Source: Atherix ibis
Lineage: Eukaryota > Arthropoda > Insecta > Diptera > Athericidae
Direction of reading: 5' to 3'
NCBI GenBank assembly: GCA_958298945.1
Contig: OY282605.1
Span: forward strand, 38,666,811 to 38,730,810
Length of the DNA: 64,000 bases
Made by a program: the position numbers and the translations under genes. The notes beneath the pieces are model-generated. The model made no database searches. It was not told the DNA's origin and saw only the letters and a program-made list of their open reading frames with translations. Positions within the stretch are counted from its first letter, which is position 1. The number at the start of each line of letters is the position of its first letter. Of this stretch, positions 59,547 to 64,000 are shown one piece after another.

Positions 59547-60169
59547 CAGGGTGGACCATTTAAAAGTTGCATTTGAAAAAGTAAATAAAAAAACTAGTGA
59601 ATATTTTTATAAATTTCTGATTTTATTGGAAAGTTTGAACCTTGAAATTTAAGAATGAAACACAAAATCATTTAAATGACTGCCACGGCTGGCCTTACAG
59701 TACTCCATTCGCTCGATCCGATTTTTCAGTGAATTTTCGATTTTGTAGGCCTGTATCTCTTCAATGGCAACATTGATTTCGTGTTTCAAGACCTCAATTG
59801 TCTCTGGATGGCTTGCGTAACATTTATCCTTAACGGCTCTCCACAGAAAATAATCCAACGGGCTCAAATCGCAGCTCCGAGGCGGCCAATTGACATCTGA
59901 ATTTCGGCTGATTATTCGGTTTTCGAAAGCAGTGCTCAAAAGTTGGATTGTTACGTTGGCTGTGTGGCAAGTGACCCTGTCCTGTTGAAACCAAATGTCA
60001 TCCATGCCATACTCTTCAATATTTGGAAACAAAAATCCGTTGAGCATGCCACGATATTTTCCTGTTTTCTTCAAGCGTATAAGTTACCATTTCATAATAT
60101 TCAGACTTTCAACTTACAATCTGTCAATAAATAGTGGTTCAAAATACAACCGCTAGATGGGCCACTCTA
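59547..60169 (-). mobile_element. DUF4817-type transposon, copy 3 (internally deleted)
   Basis: The inverted terminal repeats (CAGGGTGGACCATTTAAAAG at left; right end ...GATGGGCCACTCTA) are flanked by TA (59545-59546, 60170-60171). The 623-bp element keeps only the C-terminal half of the transposase on the minus strand (60074-59649). It reads DDIWFQQDRVTCHTANVTIQ with the second Asp intact, then PPRSCDLSPLDYFLWRAVKD with the third, and ends at NDFVFHS. The N-terminal half is deleted. It is a non-autonomous derivative of a different subfamily from copies 1 and 2, because its terminal repeats differ. Confidence 0.88.
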
Positions 60170-60299
60170 TATTAAGCCTTCTAGTTCCTATCGAATCCAC
60201 TACCTTCACTTCACTTCCTTTCCTACAAACACCCATTGGAGACTTAACCGTCACTAGTCATCACTAGAGTGATTTATTAAAATATTAACTCTTAATATA
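60170..60299 (+). mobile_element. Jockey-like LINE, second copy, part 2
   Basis: Between two transposon insertions lies the end of jockey ORF2 (PSSSYRIHYL; TNTHWRL) and the start of its 3' untranslated region (GTGATTTATTAAAATATTAA). Both neighbours are flush at TA dinucleotides. Confidence 0.75.
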
Positions 60300-61552
60300 G
60301 GGTTTTCCAAAAAGCGTAATATGATTTCTTTTTCTAAAAAAAAACACACACTAATTGTTAAGGAAATTCAAAAGTTTTTTATTTAATTTGAATTACAATC
60401 GATACAATTAAGTTCTGAATAAAACGTCATGCAAATAGTCTCCACGACTTCTTTTGCAGGAACGAATTTGATGAACCCAATTTTCAAACACTTTTTCCAC
60501 TAAATCAGAGTCTGGTTTATTGCTAAAGACCAATGACTTCAAATAACCCTACAAGAAATAATCTAATGGTGTCAAATCACAACTTATTGGAGGCCATTCA
60601 ATGTCACAATTTCTTGAAATAATTAAATCTCCAAACTTTTCTTGCAATAATTCGGTTGTTGCACGTGCTGTGTGGCACGTAGCCCCGTCTTGTTAGAACC
60701 AGATGTTGTCAATATCAACATCTGCCAATTTCGGCCATAAAAAGTTGGTTATCATCGATCTATACCGCTCTCCATTGACAGTAATGGTGTTACCAGCTTC
60801 ATTTCGAAAGAAGTACGGACCGATGATTCCACCAGACCTAAAACCACACCAAACTGTCAATTTAGGTGAATGTAATGGGTGTTCATGAATAATTTATTGA
60901 TTTTATTCACACCAGAATTGACAGTTTTGTTTATTTACCGCACCGCTCCGATGAAAGTGAGCCTCATCGGAGAAGATGATTTTCTTAAAAAAAGTCGTTA
61001 TCGTTTTCAAGTTGTTCCAAGACAAAATCAGCAAATTTTCGACGTTTACGATGGTCCAATGGCTTCAGTTCTTGAGTGAAAATAATTTTATACGGATACT
61101 AGCCCAAATCTTTTGTCAAAATCCGCCAGGTTGTGGTTTGAGACAGTCCCAATTGTGGAGAACATCTTGGAATCGACAAATTGCGGTCTTCAGCAACACT
61201 TACCTGAACGGCAGAAATATTTTTATTACTTCGAGTGGTTCTTTATCTTATTGGCACATGAACATTATGTAAAGAAAATGTACGCTCGAAATTTTTAACA
61301 ATTCGACGAATAGCGAGCACAGTTGGACGATTATTACGACCATAAAATGGCAAAAGTGCACGAAAAGTTGCAATTGGAGAACGATTGTTTTCATAATAAA
61401 ATTGAATAATTTATGAACAATGTTCTTGGATATATCTCTCTATGATGAAATTGTAAACATTACTGAATACAATGAGAAAAAAAAAATATTTTGACATATA
61501 ACAAATGGCCGAAAAGTCACTTAGAAATCATATTACTCTTATTGGAAAACCT
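60300..61552 (-). mobile_element. DUF4817-type transposon, copy 2 (both ends present)
   Basis: The terminal repeats (GGGTTTTCCAAAAAGCGTAA at left; complement at right ending TTATTGGAAAACCT) are flanked by TA (60298-60299 and 61553-61554). The 1253-bp size is full length. On the minus strand the transposase can be read across many lesions: the region equivalent to GGIIGPYFFRNEAGN, then DNIWF-stop-QDGATCHTAR, then IEWPPISCDLTPLDYF. It is the best template for the ends and C-terminus of copy 1 (8461-9560), with which it shares the nonsense codon after WF. Confidence 0.9.
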
Positions 61553-61690
61553 TATATAAGCACATGCTAGCAGGAGAAGCTTCAATGGATGTTTACTCCC
61601 CACAATCATTCATATTAATTATTACTGTTTTATAAATCTGCTTGTAACTACCTATGTGCAGTTGTAGATATCTATAAAAAAAAGTTAACG
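61553..61690 (+). mobile_element. Jockey-like LINE, second copy, 3' untranslated end
   Basis: The segment CATGCTAGCAGGAGAAGCTT, GGATGTTTACTCCC and AAATCTGCTTGTAACTA continues the sequence cut at 60299 and matches 53790-53890. This confirms the order: LINE first, then DUF4817 insertion. Confidence 0.75.
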
Positions 61691-63595
61691 AAAAAAAGAG
61701 ATCATAAAAGAATTTTTAAAATCATTACACCCTGAAATGAGAACATGGCAAAGAGACACTTAAGAGCAAAGTTCTTTCGTACCAAGAAACTTTTGAAAGA
61801 ATTTCTATATTTTCTATTATAAATTTTTTTGAAGAAAAAAATTCATAAAAAATAATTACTTTACCTTATATTTTAAAACGTATAAAGAATAAATTATTCA
61901 AAAACTTAAGTAAAAATAATTTTTGTTGTTGTTGAAAAAGTCCTCTTAAGGTTAATCGTATTTATTTCATAAAAACAAATTACTTTTAAAGTTATTTTTG
62001 ATTACAAAGAAAAAAAAACCACAAACCACAAACTCTTTTTAAGTTTATTATTTCGTATTGTATTAAAAATAAAGAAAAAAAAACAACATTTAAATTCCAT
62101 TAAATAAGTTTCGTCTTATAGAAGAGGCTAAAAAGTGAGTGCTGCTTACTTTCACCGAAAAGCTAACACACTTTCGCACTTACGCGCGCTACTCTCCTTT
62201 TTACAAATAATTAATGAACGTTATTTGCCGGAAGCATTTAGTTACTCAAAAGCTTGGCAAATTGAATTTGTCAGGCGATGACTATAGTAAGAATTTATGT
62301 GTATGTTGTTTTTTACCCTCAACAAAATTATGGGTTTTTGTTATAAATATTATTTTGATTATTACTCTTAATTGTAAGTCTAGAAAAAATATCAACTTTA
62401 ATAGAATATTAGTTGTTAAAACTATAACAATAATAAACACAAATCATTATTATTGTTATTAATAATAATAATAATAATATCCAATATTTTTTATGCAAAT
62501 CTATTCTATATCGATTCATGTTATTTTCATATTAAGTTGCTATTATTATGAATACACTTATTATATTTGGAATTAGTTAATAAATCGAAAAGCATATTGT
62601 CAAAGTTGTACAGGTACGAATATTATTGAAAGCCCAAATAAGTGGTGAGCCTTTAAATAATATACAATAGTTTTGTTTAAATTTGATTCGAAACTACACG
62701 ATTCTTACGTACTCATAAATAAAGGGGTATACCTCAAAAATGATTAATTTACTCACAAAACTTTTGTATTTACGAGCAAAAACTTTCAAATCTATCCTCC
62801 CACACTTACAGTAAAATTTTCGTTTTATTTATAATATCGTATTTAGTCGATCAAAGAATAGACAAACCATATTACGAACAGGAACAGGAAATAAACACAA
62901 TTAACAGTATAAATTAACTTCTGTTTCCATTTATACTAATGAATCAATATTAACTAGAAATGACTGAAATTAATTTAAGTAGGTGGTAATTTGCATAATT
63001 TGCTATGAAATTGCGAAAATATTCTGGCCAAAAATTTTACATTATTTCCTTGAATAATAATTGTGTCAAAGAATTGGTTTCCTGTCTTAGAAAAACACAA
63101 ACTTTTATCATTAGCTAAACAGATGCTTCCATTTTTGGGAAATTAAATTCATTTTCAATTCGATTCACAAGTAATTTCGAATATTGTAAATTTGTACCCA
63201 AAAAAAAAATTTCTACTATAAAGGAAAATTTTTCCTAATCATTTTCACATTATTATGGATACTGTTTTTTTTTATTTAATTTTCTTGAATTTTTTTTTCT
63301 TTAGTATTAAATAAGACAAGTATAAATAAAAAAACACTTAAATCATGGACAATTATTTAGAATAATTTTTTTCGCTGTACATTTTAAGAATATATTTTTT
63401 GGTGAGCTGATATTTTTCTAATTATCAAAAAAGAATTTAGAATTTTCTAAACAACCGCAGATGCTGTAATAAATTTTTCTTTAGCATATATTTTATTATA
63501 ATTTTATTCAAAAATATGCGAGATTTTTATGAAAAATATTTTAGTTGATTTTTATATAAAATGCAGCTTCAACTTAATTTCAGATTAAGTATGTG
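61691..63595. other. AT-rich intergenic DNA, no gene recognised
   Basis: A ~55-bp block near 61868-61925 (TTTTAAAACGTATAAAGAAT and following) matches 59005-59060. A short (AAT)n tract lies near 62458-62480. An 82-codon plus-strand frame at 62214-62462 has no known domain, although it starts MNVICRKHLVTQKLGKLN. Nothing else is supported. Confidence 0.5.
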
Positions 63596-63599
63596 TCCA

Positions 63600-64000
63600 T
63601 TACCATAAGAGAAATTTATTCAGCACTAAGCCCTTCAAACCATTAAATAAGTCCCTTTATACCAGCCCTGTCATAAAATTTTTGGAAATATATTCTTCTT
63701 TTTGAAGTGTCACTGGGTCATCAATTTCATTACATTCTGTTTAGAGAGTATAGTATTGTCTTGGTGTATCTAATCATAAAAACTCAAAAGGGTTCTTTTT
63801 TAAATAAAACGGCTTTTTTTTTAAAAAATAAAAAGGGTTTTTATTAAAAAAATGAAACTGACAAAATCTCGAAAATTTCTCCGATATTCGCTGATGTTCC
63901 GGAGGGCAGTTCACTTGGTCCCATCTTCTACAATAATTTTACATCCGATTTTTCAAGCTATCCTCACTTCTTCTTTGCTATACATGCATATGATACGACA
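63600..64000 (+). mobile_element. Jockey-like LINE RT remnant, cut by window end
   Basis: The plus strand reads SPIFADVPEGSSLGPIFYNN (63877-63940), then FTSDFSSYPHFFFAIHAYDT at the very end, equivalent to AGVPQGS-LGPILYN-YTSD and YADDT. It continues past 64000. Stops and substitutions in the catalytic box indicate a dead copy. Confidence 0.75.

Overview
The window is strongly AT-rich eukaryotic nuclear DNA, almost certainly from an arthropod and probably an insect. The evidence is a spliced animal-type alpha-amylase gene, several lineages of mariner transposon, DUF4817-type transposons, and jockey-, RTE- and R1-like LINE fragments. The species cannot be fixed from sequence reading alone. Gene density is very low. 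I find one intact host protein-coding gene, an alpha-amylase on the minus strand (exons 21876-21688, 21309-20827, 20758-20649, 20573-19832; 507 codons). Nearly everything else that can be recognised is a transposable element (TE), mostly decayed and often nested. No convincing tRNA, rRNA or CRISPR was seen.

Layout. 1-5000: AT-rich DNA with a mariner C-terminal scrap and the first copy (A) of an unusual dispersed repeat carrying a long GAAGAT purine array. 4998-9665: a deleted mariner and a DUF4817-type transposon, the latter flanked by short AT-rich repeats. 11270-16385: jockey reverse-transcriptase (RT) remnants, a local tandem repeat, opposed transposase fragments, repeat copy B and a GC-richer R1-like LINE fragment. 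17690-19171: an almost complete mariner with intact ends. 19832-21876: alpha-amylase. 22915-30340: LINE remnants and repeat copies C and D, with D splitting an RT. 32872-34420: a G-rich patch and tandem copies of a mariner 3' end. 36310-37860: a jockey-like remnant with a duplicated 3' part. 40440-45230: a mariner scrap, a jockey RT, a deleted mariner, and a nearly intact mariner sitting inside an RTE-type LINE. 47460-48070: another LINE remnant. 50817-53012: a DUF4817 relic and a mauritiana-like mariner that is itself interrupted by repeat copy E with a 10-bp target duplication. 55917-57045: the longest copy of the third mariner family. 58200-61690: jockey remnants, one hit by two DUF4817 elements. 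63600-64000: one more jockey RT running off the window end.

Three observations stand out. First, a dispersed repeat family (copies at about 1893, 14705, 24840, 28573 and 52061) exists in short forms (~0.4-0.46 kb) and in long forms carrying a 0.7-1.2 kb GAAGAT array. Second, at least eight hairpin-forming inverted duplications, most with 2-9 bp spacers, are scattered through the window, several inside elements whose sister copies lack them. They look like template-switch scars, or else an assembly or amplification artefact. Third, two copies of one mariner family share the same deletion of the second catalytic motif, and two DUF4817 copies share the same nonsense codon just before a catalytic Asp. 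Both patterns suggest that defective elements were mobilised in trans. The genes do not form a pathway; the window is a TE-dominated intergenic region around one digestive-enzyme gene.
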